From NCBI GenBank assembly GCA_019054805.1, contig JAHQIY010000001.1, positions 868,001 to 932,000 on the forward strand: 64,000 bases of DNA, given 5' to 3'. The notes under the pieces were generated by a model, which worked only from the letters and a program-made list of their open reading frames with translations, made no database searches and had not been told where the DNA came from. Numbering within the stretch: the first letter of the stretch is position 1; every line of letters starts with the position of its first letter. Below are positions 50,704-60,962 of this stretch, piece by piece. Source of the stretch: Brachionus manjavacas (lineage: Eukaryota; Rotifera; Eurotatoria; Ploima; Brachionidae). The translations under genes and the position numbers were made by a program.

Positions 50704-51533
50704 ATGCTTACTTTAGTTAACAAGACATCAATTATTACTGGGGCCAGCTCTGGCATTGGCAAAGCCACTGCTATTCTTTTCTCTCAACTTGGTTCAAAAC
50801 TTGTTCTAGTAGGCCGAGATGAAAGTGCTCTCGACCAGACTATTACACTTTGCAATCCAGAGCTTAAAAATGACATAATTAAAGTTAGTGGTGACCTGTG
50901 TAACTCGGACAATTGTAAAAAAATTGTCGAACAAGCTGTCAACAAATTTGGCACCATTAACATTCTGGTACTTTTTGGTAAAATAACTATAAGAAATTTT
51001 TTTTCTAGGTTTTTATATTTCAGGTAAATGCAGCAGGAATACTTAAGTCCGGTAGTTTGGAAAACATGAAAATGGAAGACTACGATTTGTCCATGGATAC
51101 AAATGTTAAATCAGCCATGATTTTGACCCAGCTTTGTCTGCCATATCTAATCAAGGAAAAAGGATCTGTGGTCAATGTTTCTAGTGTGACCGGGACTAGA
51201 AGCTTCCCTGGCGTGTTACCATACTGCATTAGCAAAGCTGCACTGGATCAGTTCACAAAATGTGTGGCTCTTGAACTAGCGGACAAAGGGGTCCGGGTAA
51301 ACTCGGTCAATCCTGGTGTTATTGTTACCAATTTGCACCGCCGAGCCGGTCAAACTGAAGATGTTTATGCTAAATTTTTAGAAAATTGCAAGAATACTCA
51401 TGCTCTAGGTCGCCCGGGAACAGGCGAAGAAGTTGCCAGGACTATCGCCTTTCTGGCCTCAGACAATGCTTCGTTCATCACAGGAGAGCTTGTCCATGTG
51501 GATGGAGGAAGACATGCAATGACACCTAGATAA
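50704..51533 (+). CDS. Classical short-chain dehydrogenase/reductase, tandem copy 2
   Basis: Exons 50704-50967 and 51024-51533 with a 56-bp intron (GTACTT...TTTCAG), phase 0; 257 aa. The cofactor motif [12 protein letters not shown] is intact. The NNAG motif reads VNAAG after splicing. The catalytic Ser and YCISK are present (VNVSSVTG, LPYCISKAALDQFTK). Long stretches of DNA are almost identical to copy 1 (around the catalytic helix and the last 75 bp) while intervening parts differ, which suggests recent duplication or gene conversion. Intron positions differ from copy 1: copy 1 has an early intron this copy lacks. It starts 109 bp after copy 1, which has an AATAAA in between. Its own AATAAA is formed just after the stop. 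Confidence 0.9.
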
Positions 51534-52175
51534 ATAAAATTTAAAAATTTATTTTTTTTTGTTTAAATTAAACAGCAGCAAATAAAAGTGCTAATTAAAT
51601 ATTTTTTGATAAAATAAAATTAAATATTTTCTTGATTTGTTCTAACACAATTAATTTTAATATTTGAAAAAAAGGGACATTTTATTTATAAAAAAAAAAT
51701 CTTTTTCTTTTTATTCAAGATTCAATTTTTTGGACCTTCTTTTTTAACTAAGAAGAAATATTCAATAAAACAATAATTAAATAAAATTAAAAAATCAAAA
51801 AATTTTTGATCTAATTATTTAAAAAAAATCTTATTAAATAATTAATTGTTACGGCTTTTAATTCGAGCAAAACCTCAATTATAATATTTTTAATTGACTT
51901 TTTTAAAGTAGCTGTTTCTATTTTATTTTTTGTCAAAATTTAAATTTTATTAAAAATAATTATATTTATTTTTATAATGTCTCAATATTTATTATAGTAG
52001 GTTTTTATTAGATTATTTTAATATCTTTTTTTGAAAATAAAGATAAATTTTATTAAAACAGGGGTGCATTTTAATCAATTAATTAATTATATGTCTAAAA
52101 TTTATTTAAACTTTTTATTAAAATCTTGAAATAAATAATATTTAAAAGTTAAAAATATGATTTAATAAATTTTAG
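51534..52175. other. Gap between SDR copies 2 and 3
   Basis: 642 bp of AT-rich DNA. AATAAA occurs at the very start (after the copy 2 stop). No other feature is seen. Confidence 0.5.
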
Positions 52176-54963
52176 ATGCTAAGTTTGAGCGGAAAAACAT
52201 CAATAATTACTGGTGCTTCGTCTGGTATTGGTAAGGCAACAGCCATTTTGTTTTCAAAATTAGGATCGAATTTGGTGGTTTTAGGACGTGATGAAAAAGG
52301 CCTCGATGACACTTTATCTAAGTGCCAATCGAACGTATTTAAAGTTGTGGGAGACATAACAGACAATGAAGTTAGAACAAAATTAATTGAGAGTTGCATT
52401 GCAAAATTTGGCACACTTACTACTTTGGTAAATAATGCCGCTATTTTCAGACTAAGCAGCATTATGAACACAGATATAAATGAATATGAAGAAATAATGA
52501 ATGTTAATTTAAAATCAGTCATTCAATTAAGTAAGTTATGTTTGCCTTACTTGATCAAGGAACAAGGTTGTGTGGTAAATGTGTCCAGTATTGCTGGTAG
52601 TAAAAATTTTCCAGGTTTGTTGCCTTATTCAATGAGCAAAGCTGGCCTCGATCAATTCACCAAATGTTTAGCACTGGAATTGGCAGATCAGAATGTAAGG
52701 GTCAATTCTATTAAGTAATCACATTTTTTCAATTTTTTAATTTAACATTAAACAACCAAATTCGTTTCCTAATTCGCAGGTTTTGTTGGGGGCAACAAAA
52801 TTTTTACATTTACTCTTAGTCAAAGTTTTATCTTTTTTATAAAAAAATATGCTTTTATGACCCAATATCTTTTATAAGTTATACTTTGCATAATTATTTA
52901 TTAATTTATTTTTTCAATTTATTTAAAATAATTTATTAATGTACAGTACTGCTGTGATAAACTGTTTTTACGTGATTTTACGTGAAATTACCGGAAATTA
53001 CGTAAAATTACCTAAGGAAAAAAAAGTAAATTTATCGGATTTTACGTAATTTCACGTAATTTTACATTATATTACAAAAAAAGAAATTACTTTTTTTCAC
53101 GTAATTTACGTGAAATTTTATTTAATAGTGGTAATTTTTAGTAAAAAAATGTAAATTTTGTACAAATTTTTTACGGAATTTTATTTTCTTTTATTTTTAT
53201 CATTTTTAAAGCTGTCGGCAGCTTTTTTCCTTGATTCTTTGAAATTTGAATTTTTTGGTACCAGCTTCAACAAATCTTCTTTAGTAAAAACAATTAAAAA
53301 TTAAAGCGGTTTTTTCTTCATTTAAATACTTACTTTTTATTTCTTCCATTTCATTAGGAAATTTTTTTTCATAATACCCTAGAGTCTGACCTTTGTCATT
53401 TACAAATCTCTTCAATATTTCACTTCTGAGACGATTTGTAAATGGCTTATTATTGATTTTATTATTTTTTTTAGATTTTTTAAATATAATATTATTTTAA
53501 ACTTAAAAATAAGAATACTTATGACTTCAAGTGTGACGCATTGCAAATAAAGTTAATTTAAAAAAGTAAATGTTTTGTTGTTAATTGAATAAAAAATAAA
53601 ATAATTAAATTAAATTTAATGTCTAATCTTCAAAATTCAAAATTAAATCTTCAATATATTGACACAATTCTTCTTTATTTAATTTAATTTAATTTATTTA
53701 TTTCAATTAACGCCAAACGACGATGAAAAATTGTTATGAATTAGTAAAAGTAAAAGTCCCATGGACAAAAAAGAAAATATGTAAGACAAAAAAAGATTAT
53801 GAAATGATATGAAAAAGTTTCGATTATCTTATTATTTATTTTAAAATTACAAGTCGAGTCAACTTCAGTTTCTTCCAATATTAACCGTAAGTCTATTATT
53901 AAAATTTATCATTATTTGATTTAAGCCAGATAGGCAGAATTCTTCTTTATTATACAATTTACACACACTTAGCAAACGTGAGTCTTTTTTTACTTGTTCA
54001 GCCGGTCTATTAAACATTTCTCCAGCTCTTACTTTGATTAATTTGTAAATGAAATTTTGATGCAATCAAAAAATAATCCACCATAAAAAATTATTTGCAA
54101 TGAAAAAAATTAGTTGCTATGAAAAAAAATGATGCAATGAAAAAATTAGAGATGCGATGAATTTTATCTTGCAAAGAAAAATAGCTTGCTATGAAACGTT
54201 ACAGAGCCTCAAAAAATAATAATTAATAATATTATTTTTTAAGATTGACTTTAATTAACAAAAATAAAAAAAGTTAATTTTGCTATTTAGAATTACGCTA
54301 TTTTTATTTAATTTTTGATTTCAATTAATAATAGCTATTTGAATCTTAATTAGGCTATTATAAAACGATTTTTTTTATTTTTTAGGTAATTTGATTAAGC
54401 TATTTTAATCTACTCCCAAATTTTAATTGAATCCTTTTATTTTCAATGTATATTTTATTAATTTTTTTCAAACATGTCTGGAACCATTACATGAGCATTC
54501 AGATGATATTATGAAATGCAGAAGAAAATGTAAAAATATACCTATGGAAGTTAAAATTTTTTGGTTGATTTTCTTTAAAATTTCCTTTTTGAGTATTCTA
54601 TTTTCTATCTCTTGTGCTTGAAATAAAAAAAAACATTACTTATTCCAAATATTCAAACCATTCTTAAATCCTGGCTAACTTTTTTAAAAATCGGTATTAT
54701 TTTAGTCTTAAAGGTTATTTTTAATGATTCATTTTTATAGCCCAGGTACAATAGAAACCAATATACACAGACGAGCTGGATACACTGAAGAAGAATATAA
54801 AAGATTTTTGATCAGATGTAAGCAATCACACGCTTTGGGAAGAGCTGGCTATCCAGATGAAGTGGCTAACACAATTGCGTTTCTTGCATCGGATCTTTCG
54901 TCATTTATTACTGGTGAAATAGTACATGTTGATGGAGGAAGACATGCCATGTCTCCTCGGTAG
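52176..54963 (+). CDS. Classical short-chain dehydrogenase/reductase, tandem copy 3
   Basis: Exons 52176-52714 and 54741-54963; 762 nt, 253 aa. The intron (GTAATC...TTATAG, 2,026 bp, phase 2) rejoins the conserved NSI-N-PGTIETN turn. Motifs: [20 protein letters not shown] in place of [12 protein letters not shown], and YSMSK for the catalytic Tyr and Lys. It ends [19 protein letters not shown]. It is more diverged and more AT-rich than copies 1 and 2. Its intron carries a LINE insertion, ORF fragments on the minus strand and a TTACGT-rich repeat. A start after the last base of the 640-bp gap is supported by alignment with MLTL of copy 2. Confidence 0.88.
52935..53170 (+). repeat. TTACGT-rich repeat, copy 2
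   Basis: It starts TGTACAGTACTGCTGTGATA then AACTGTTTTTACG and continues with many TTACGTGAAATTAC words. This is the inverted counterpart of the end at 485-517. It lies in SDR copy 3, intron 1. A smaller patch of the same words occurs at 55,305-55,345. Confidence 0.55.
53181..53490 (-). pseudogene. Two exon-like ORF pieces, minus strand, inside the SDR copy 3 intron
   Basis: The upstream piece (to 53334) reads [20 protein letters not shown] then [19 protein letters not shown] and ends at a strong GTAAGTA donor. A 55-bp intron (53279-53333, ends TACTAAAG) leads to the second piece 53278-53181 ([20 protein letters not shown] then [15 protein letters not shown]) with matching phase. I do not recognise the family. 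No start codon or clean upstream acceptor is visible, so it is a fragment or an unrecognised nested gene. Confidence 0.45.
53623..54065 (-). pseudogene. Unknown ORF interrupted by a LINE insertion
   Basis: The minus-strand frame runs [40 protein letters not shown] and meets the insertion at 53951. After the 14-bp duplication the same frame resumes on the far side and ends [17 protein letters not shown] (TAG at 53623-53625). Family unknown. A word-repeat array lies just upstream (54060-54190). Confidence 0.5.
53680..53937 (-). mobile_element. Short 5'-truncated LINE with 14-bp TSD
   Basis: A 258-bp insert between AATTCTTCTTTATT at 53666-53679 and 53938-53951. The minus strand has the frame end [16 protein letters not shown], then a 3' UTR ending ATCGTCGTTTGGCGTTAATT, GAAATAAATAAATTAAATTA. 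The end design resembles LINE-H. Confidence 0.75.
54060..54190. repeat. Word array GCAATGAAAAA / GCTATGAAAAA
   Basis: Irregular copies of TTGCAATGAAAAAAATTAG, TTGCTATGAAAAAAAATGA and GATGCAATGAAAAAATTAG, ending CTTGCTATGAAACGTTACAG. A related inverted word, TGTGACGCATTGCAAATAAA, occurs at about 53532. Together they could be the ends of a transposon enclosing the unknown ORFs. Confidence 0.45.
54427..54740 (+). other. Intron end with a possible FLYWCH/MULE fragment
   Basis: At about 54475-54560 the plus frame reads [20 protein letters not shown] then KNIPMEV. Cys followed by His-x-His in this spacing recalls the second half of a FLYWCH zinc finger and the start of a MULE protein. This is weak evidence from a short stretch. 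Confidence 0.3.
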
Positions 54964-55879
54964 AATTTTTACAAAGTCAAAAGTCAACCAACAGACTAGT
55001 TTCCTTTTCATTTTCAAGAATGATTAAAACTTCATTAAATATCTAAAAAAAAGTATAAAAGTTTTAAGAACATTTTTTTCTAGTTTATTTGTAATTAATA
55101 AATTATTGAAGAAAGATGAATTTTTTTTATTAACAAAAAAAGAGTGGTCCAAAGATGAGGGCCACTTCTCATTTTAATTTATTTTTTTATAAAAATAATT
55201 TTATTTTTTGTGTTTAAATTAAAAAATGTTTAAAAAAATTGAAAAACAAAAAAAAATAATTTGTTTTATCCTTCAATATTTATTTTCAAAATTATGAAAA
55301 AAAAATTTACCATAATTTACGTAAATTTTGGTAAAATGTGAACAATTTAATTGCAAAAAATAGCAAAAAATGGTAAAAAATGATTAATTAAAATTTTAAA
55401 TTAAATTGAATAATGTTTTTATTTACATTTTTTACGTTAAAAAAAATATCTTAAATAGTTTTAATGCTTTTTAATAGTTTGACCAACCTCTTTGATTTTC
55501 TATTGCTTTAATTAATATCTAGATTTCAATTTAAATAATCAAAACTTTATTTTATATTTTCTATTTTAACCTTTTTTAAATGTTTAATGTAATTTTGACA
55601 TTTTACAATTTTTTGATGGTATATTCTAAATTTAACAAAAATTTAAGAAAAAAATTTTTTTTTGGATTCCAAATTAACTGAAAAGAATATTTGAAGCGTC
55701 ACACTTTTTCAGAGCACTTATTATAAATCAATTCAAGACTCCTATCTTCTTTTTTTTTAAGACTAAAAATTTACCTATATTGTTGTTGCTTGGCAACATC
55801 ATTTCGAAAAAAATTTTAATGTAAGAAAAAAAAATTGCTTTGCTTTTATAGATGAGAAAAATTGACAAAAGTCCCGGAA
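54964..55879. other. Intergenic region upstream of BBS7
   Basis: 916 bp, AT-rich. A small TTTACGTAAATTT patch lies near 55,315 (TTACGT repeat family). Just upstream of BBS7 a CTTTTATAG followed by ATGAG at 55,843-55,855 looks like an acceptor; the out-of-frame ATG there could be an upstream ORF or lie in a 5'-UTR exon. Confidence 0.45.
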
Positions 55880-58800
55880 ATGCTTCAATTACAATTGAAC
55901 AGAGTCGACTACTGCCAAGTAGGAACGACAAATCACAAATGCATGAAGTTGATGCCAAGTTTACAAAAAGAACTTCAAAAAGTTGTAGTCGGTGATTCAT
56001 CAGGCGTAGTGCAACTATTTGCCATTAAACAAAAAGAACCCGTAAACATTTTCAAATCCCTGCCATCCAAACGAATAACTCGAATTGAGTTAGCAGGAAA
56101 ATTTAATGATGTTTACGACAGAATTTTCGTCTCTAGTCTTTCAACAGTCACTGGCTATAGCAAAAAAGGAAAACAATTCTTCAATTTTGAGACGAACATG
56201 ACCGAACCGATCAAGTCTTTGGGCGTAGCAGGTGACAATTTGTGCATTGGAGGAAGCTACGTCTACAATTCTTATAAAAATTCCCAAGAAACAGCATACT
56301 ATTTGAGTCCAGACAAAATAAATGACATCATATGTTTACCCTTAACGGGACCTGATGCAAAAATGGTTCCTATTTTGGCATGCAATGACCGAACAATAAG
56401 AGTCTTGGATGTAAATTATTTAAATTAAATAAAAATTTATTTAAATTTAAAATTTTGAATATTTTATTTTTATTCAAGGACAGCATTGTTGTGTATGAAA
56501 CAGAAGTTGCCGGACCACCAAGCACACTTTCTTTACATAACAAAAATGGAGGTCCATCTGGAAAAGAAATAGTCTATGGTACATCGGATGGCAAGGTTGG
56601 TCTTTTAGAAATGAATCTAGAGGAACCGCTGCCTAAGTGGGAGCTGGCTAATGACAAACGTTTGGGGGGAGTAAGCTGTTTGGACAGCTATGATATCACC
56701 AACGATGGCATACTGGATCTTCTGGTGGGTCGCGAAGATGGTACAGTCGAAGTGTACGGCTATGACTCTATGGACAATCCAGAACTTAGATTTACTCATG
56801 TAAGTTCTTTACAGATTTTAATAACTTTTGGGTGTTGGTCAATTTGTTGACCAATTGATCATATTTTTACCCTTCTTAGCTTTTTAGTAAATCACATGAT
56901 CAAATAAAAAAGCTACCTAACTTATAATTTGGTCAAAAATTGGTATTTCATTTGAAAATTAAATTTTAAACCAAATTTAAGTTATGACGATAAAAATATA
57001 ATTTATCTAATTTTTTAAATAAATTAAATTAAAAAATTTCTAAATAATTTAATTTAATTTTTTTATAAAAAATATTTTTTTTTTATCTTTTCTTGAACCA
57101 CACATTTTTTAATCATTCTAAGACAACTATTGTTTTCTAATATTACTTTATTTAAAAAATACAAAATGTTACAGAAATTATTCCATACATAAATTTAGAA
57201 AAAACTATTTTTAAATTAAATTTCAATTTTTTATAACATAATATTTCAATTTTGATTACTCCAACATTCCAGGTTTTGTGAAATTCAGTACTAAATGATA
57301 AAAAGATCAGAAAAAAATGCTGAAAATAGAATAAGTTTTTTTCTAAAGTTTAAAATTAGTTCTGTAAATGCAATATATTGCAGCATTCAAAGTTGTATCA
57401 AATATCAAGATCTGCTAAATTTGTAGAGTTTAGCAGAAATTAAATTTCAATATACCACTTGATCATCAGCTTCTCAACAAAAGCTCAATGATTAGGAAGA
57501 ATTAATATACTTGTCACGTATCTCGGAAGATAGACGCTTCTAGATGCTGAAATAAACATTTATATATTAGCTTATATCTTGAAACAAACTCATAGATATA
57601 AATAATGATTCCATTTTTAATGCTAAAGAAGACATATTTTAGTTATTACACTAACTGTATAAATTTTTATAGAGCTCAATAATTATTCAATAAACTTTTT
57701 TAAAAGTATACTTGTTTTTATCATTCATTAACCCGCCTTTCATCTTGGTAGAATGGTTTTGGTTTTGCAGAGATTTTGCACATCATTTGCAGACTTTGAC
57801 AGTTGATGAAATTTCTGATGAAACTCTGTTACACTATGCTGCATTTGCAGAATTTACAGAACTAATTTAATTATTTTACATTTTGTTCTGTTCTTTTGTA
57901 CTGAACTTCACAAAACCAACATTAAAAAATTTCAAAGATTTTCGTTATTCAAAATGATAGATCCCTCACTTTTGTTTAAACTTTTACAATTATCACTTTC
58001 ATTCATTTTATATTCAATTATGAATTAAATATTTTAAATAAAAAAATTTGAATTCTCATAACTTTTTTATTATTTTGTTTGATTAATTAGAACTAAAGAA
58101 TAATACATATATTCATTTTTAAGTAATTTTAGAAGCATGCGGTTAATTTATAAAATTAAAAGTAAACTTATATTATGCTAGTCAATAAAATAAGCTTGTA
58201 AATTTAGAATAACTAAAATATGTTTTACTAAAAATAGGTAATCTGTAAATCAATGTCAAATGATTCCAATGTCAAGAGTTTAATGTCAAAAAAAATAACG
58301 CCAAAATATTTTATAGTCAAAAAATATTCTAAGAAAATAATGCTAAATAGATTTATTGCTAATTTAGAAAATAAGAAAATAGTGTCAAAAAAATCTAATG
58401 ATAAAGTAATCTACTGCCAATTAAAGAAATGACAAAAAAAATCAATTATAAGAAAAAAAAACAAATAAAAAAATTCTAGAGATAACTCTGAGTCTCGCCG
58501 TATTTGTTTAGAAACTCAGATGCTAATTGAACTTCCACTTTTTCAGCAACTTTTTTGCGTAAGATAAACATTGCAGCGTCTCGATCTTTTTTCGAAATAC
58601 GTTTTCTTGACTCGCTCCCTCTGGATTTTATTAAATTTTATCAACTCGGTGAATCTGACCGAATGATACTTTTATTTATTTTTCTGTTTGAATAATAATA
58701 TTTAATAAATCATCATCGTCTTTTGGCATTTTTATATTAAATTTCAAACTTATTTCAATTAGTATTGAAAAAAAAGTAGGCATATTTAATTGTATTAAAT

Positions 58801-60385
58801 TTAATTTCAATTAAAAATCAATAACCAATTTGAAATTTTTTAAAATTCTTAAAAATTATCTATTTTAAATATTTTTTACTTTGGACTCTAATCAAAAATG
58901 AATTTTCATCAAAAAAAAAATGTTTTAAATTTGTTGAATAGAGTGGAGCCGAAGGAGTGACTTCAATCCAAGGTGGATGCATTGGCACGTCAGGTCATGA
59001 CGAAATAGTCGTCTCAACATACAACGGTTGGATATTTGGGCTAACCACTGAGAGCTTCAACAGAGAATTGGATGCTATTCCAGCAACGTTAACAATCGAC
59101 AAGGACTCTAGTGCTAAAATGAACAAATTAAAGTAAATGTTTCTCTTTGTTAAGAATTTAAATATAATAAATGAGAAAAATTAAGGTCTGAGCTGGACAG
59201 ACTTCAGAGTCAAGTAGCCAAAATGCGAAACACTTACCAATCAACGCTCAATAACCCAAAAGCTTTGTCGCAGCTGAAAACATTTCAGATAAATCACAGA
59301 TTTGAACTAAACCGAGATGACGCAAGTTACACATTATCTATAGAAGCTGAGGTTCCAATAGACAATGTTCTTCTCCAGTGTGATGTGCCAATCGACTTAC
59401 TAGATTCTGAGAAGAACTCGTGTGTAGTGAGCTACAGTGAGTGCGACGAAAATGTAAAGTTAATTTTGCAATTTGAAAAAAAATTAATTTTTGTCCAAGG
59501 ACGGAAATTTTGTTTTGGTAACCTATCGTTGCCAGGCAAACACCACTCGCTTGGACATTAAGATCCGAACCATCGAGGGTCAGTACGGTCTTCTTCAAGC
59601 CTATGTTACCTCTAGAATTCAGCCCAAGAACTGTTTAGTCAAACAATATGTAATCAAACCCTTGTCTCTTCATCAAAGAATCCATTTGATCGATGACAAG
59701 AGGCCAACAAATAAGCTCAAATTGAGCGGAAATTTTAGTCTAGCTGAAATTCACTCATGGCTAAATTATTCTATACCAGAAATGCCTGAAAAAGTGCCTG
59801 TCGAAAATGAGATAAAATTTTATTTTGTAAACACCTTCTTGGGCACTCAACTTGAAATTAATTACAAGTAAGGCGGAAAAAAATTTTGTTGAAAAAATTA
59901 TCATTTTTTGTAGGCAAAATGAGGCAGTTTTTAAATCTGAGAATGTGTCCACAATTTCCATACTCAAAGACGTACTTTCCAAAAAAGCCACTGACAAAAA
60001 AGTTGTCCTAAACATAGATTTGGACACGACGCCAGAGTCGACCATTTACACACTCAAATGTGTCCATCCGATGATTGATTATCACATGCTCTTGGCCAAG
60101 AAGGTGCATTTAATTGATGCGCTGAAAGAACTAGCTGTAAATGAGAATAGCACAAATTTTTTGACAGCTGAATACCAAGAGATTTTGGAAAATGCCGAAC
60201 GCTACAAAGAAGAGTACAAGCGATCACCGTCTCACTTGGAACGCTTGTACGGGATGATCACTGATTTGTACATAGATAAATTTAAATTTACTGGACAAAA
60301 TGTCAAGAATAGAGTAAACCTTTTAGTCGAAAAATTGGATAACTATTCTCTTGATGAACTTATCAAGTTCTTTCAAAGCACTTGA
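55880..60385 (+). CDS. BBS7: BBS7, BBSome subunit, complete six-exon gene
   Basis: Bardet-Biedl syndrome 7 protein, a subunit of the BBSome coat that sorts membrane cargo at cilia. Exons 55880-56410, 56479-56799, 58942-59132, 59186-59453, 59500-59867 and 59914-60385. All junctions are GT-AG with consistent phases; 2,151 nt, 716 aa, essentially the usual BBS7 length. Family-typical blocks in order: [27 protein letters not shown] and [20 protein letters not shown] of the N-terminal beta-propeller; [20 protein letters not shown]; a short coiled coil; then [35 protein letters not shown] and [19 protein letters not shown] at the C-terminus. Four introns are 46-68 bp; intron 2 is 2.1 kb and holds a MITE. 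The ATG at 55880 aligns with the family start. Confidence 0.96.
57272..57917. mobile_element. MITE with GGTTTTGTGAAGTTCAGTAC ends
   Basis: The left GGTTTTGTGAAATTCAGTAC and the right end in reverse complement GGTTTTGTGAAGTTCAGTAC match except for one base. Inner ends ATTAGTTCTGTAAATGCAAT / ATTAGTTCTGTAAATTCTGC are also inverted. About 646 bp. It shares TGTGAAGTTC and the TTCTGTAAA/TGCAGA words with the 19.9-kb foldback element. No ORF. Confidence 0.7.
58250..58740 (-). repeat. AATGTCAAA word array with short minus-strand frames
   Basis: At 58255-58400 there are irregular copies of AATGTCAAA and CAAAAAATA words. On the minus strand two short frames follow: [21 protein letters not shown] (ATG near 58733) and [20 protein letters not shown] then [23 protein letters not shown]-stop (58480-58625). 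It could be a further transposon deletion derivative. Family unknown. Confidence 0.35.
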
Positions 60386-60962
60386 ATTTTTCTTTTTGAT
60401 CGTTTTATTCTCAAATAAATTTTAGACATTTTTTAAATTTTACTAATATTGATTTAGGAAAAAAAAAATAAAACTTTAATCTAAATTTGAACAAAAATCA
60501 GAAAAAATTTCTGCAAAAATAGCAAAAAGGGCTAAAAACGATCAATCACCGGAAACAAGCTCTGAATGCAAAATTAAAATTTTTTTTATTTGAAAGAGAA
60601 TTTGACGAGGTTTCAAAATCATAAAAAACTTTTAAGAAAAATATCTATTTTTGTTTTTAAATTAAAATTTTATTTCCAAAAATTTTTAATGATTTTTCAC
60701 CATTTTAAGTAAAAAAACCGATCATTTAAATAAATCTCATTTTCAAAAATTTTTTTATCTTGTTTATACTTTCATCATTCAATAAATCCTATAGTTTTCT
60801 TTTCACCGTTTTCTTTTTTCGACTTTCTAATCATTAATTCTATGATTCTATTTCTTTAGCAGCTTCAATCAAGTCCTTATCTTCATAAGATTTAAAAGCC
60901 TTTTTAAAAGGTAAACGTGGCATTTTAAAAATATGAGTAAGTGAAATTAAATTGATGTTATT
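60386..60962. other. BBS7 3' end and flank
   Basis: An AATAAA at about 60,414, 29 bp after the BBS7 stop, is the likely polyadenylation signal. At 60835-60935 the minus strand has a 27-codon frame MPRLPFKKAFKSYEDKDLIE then AAKEIES-stop, which resembles the N-terminal helix-turn-helix of pogo/Tigger-type transposases. Confidence 0.45.

Larger units (their letters stand above)
56800..58941. other. BBS7 intron 2
   Basis: 2,142 bp. It contains a foldback-type MITE (57272-57917) and a word-repeat region with two short minus-strand frames (58250-58740). No other gene is seen. Confidence 0.6.
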
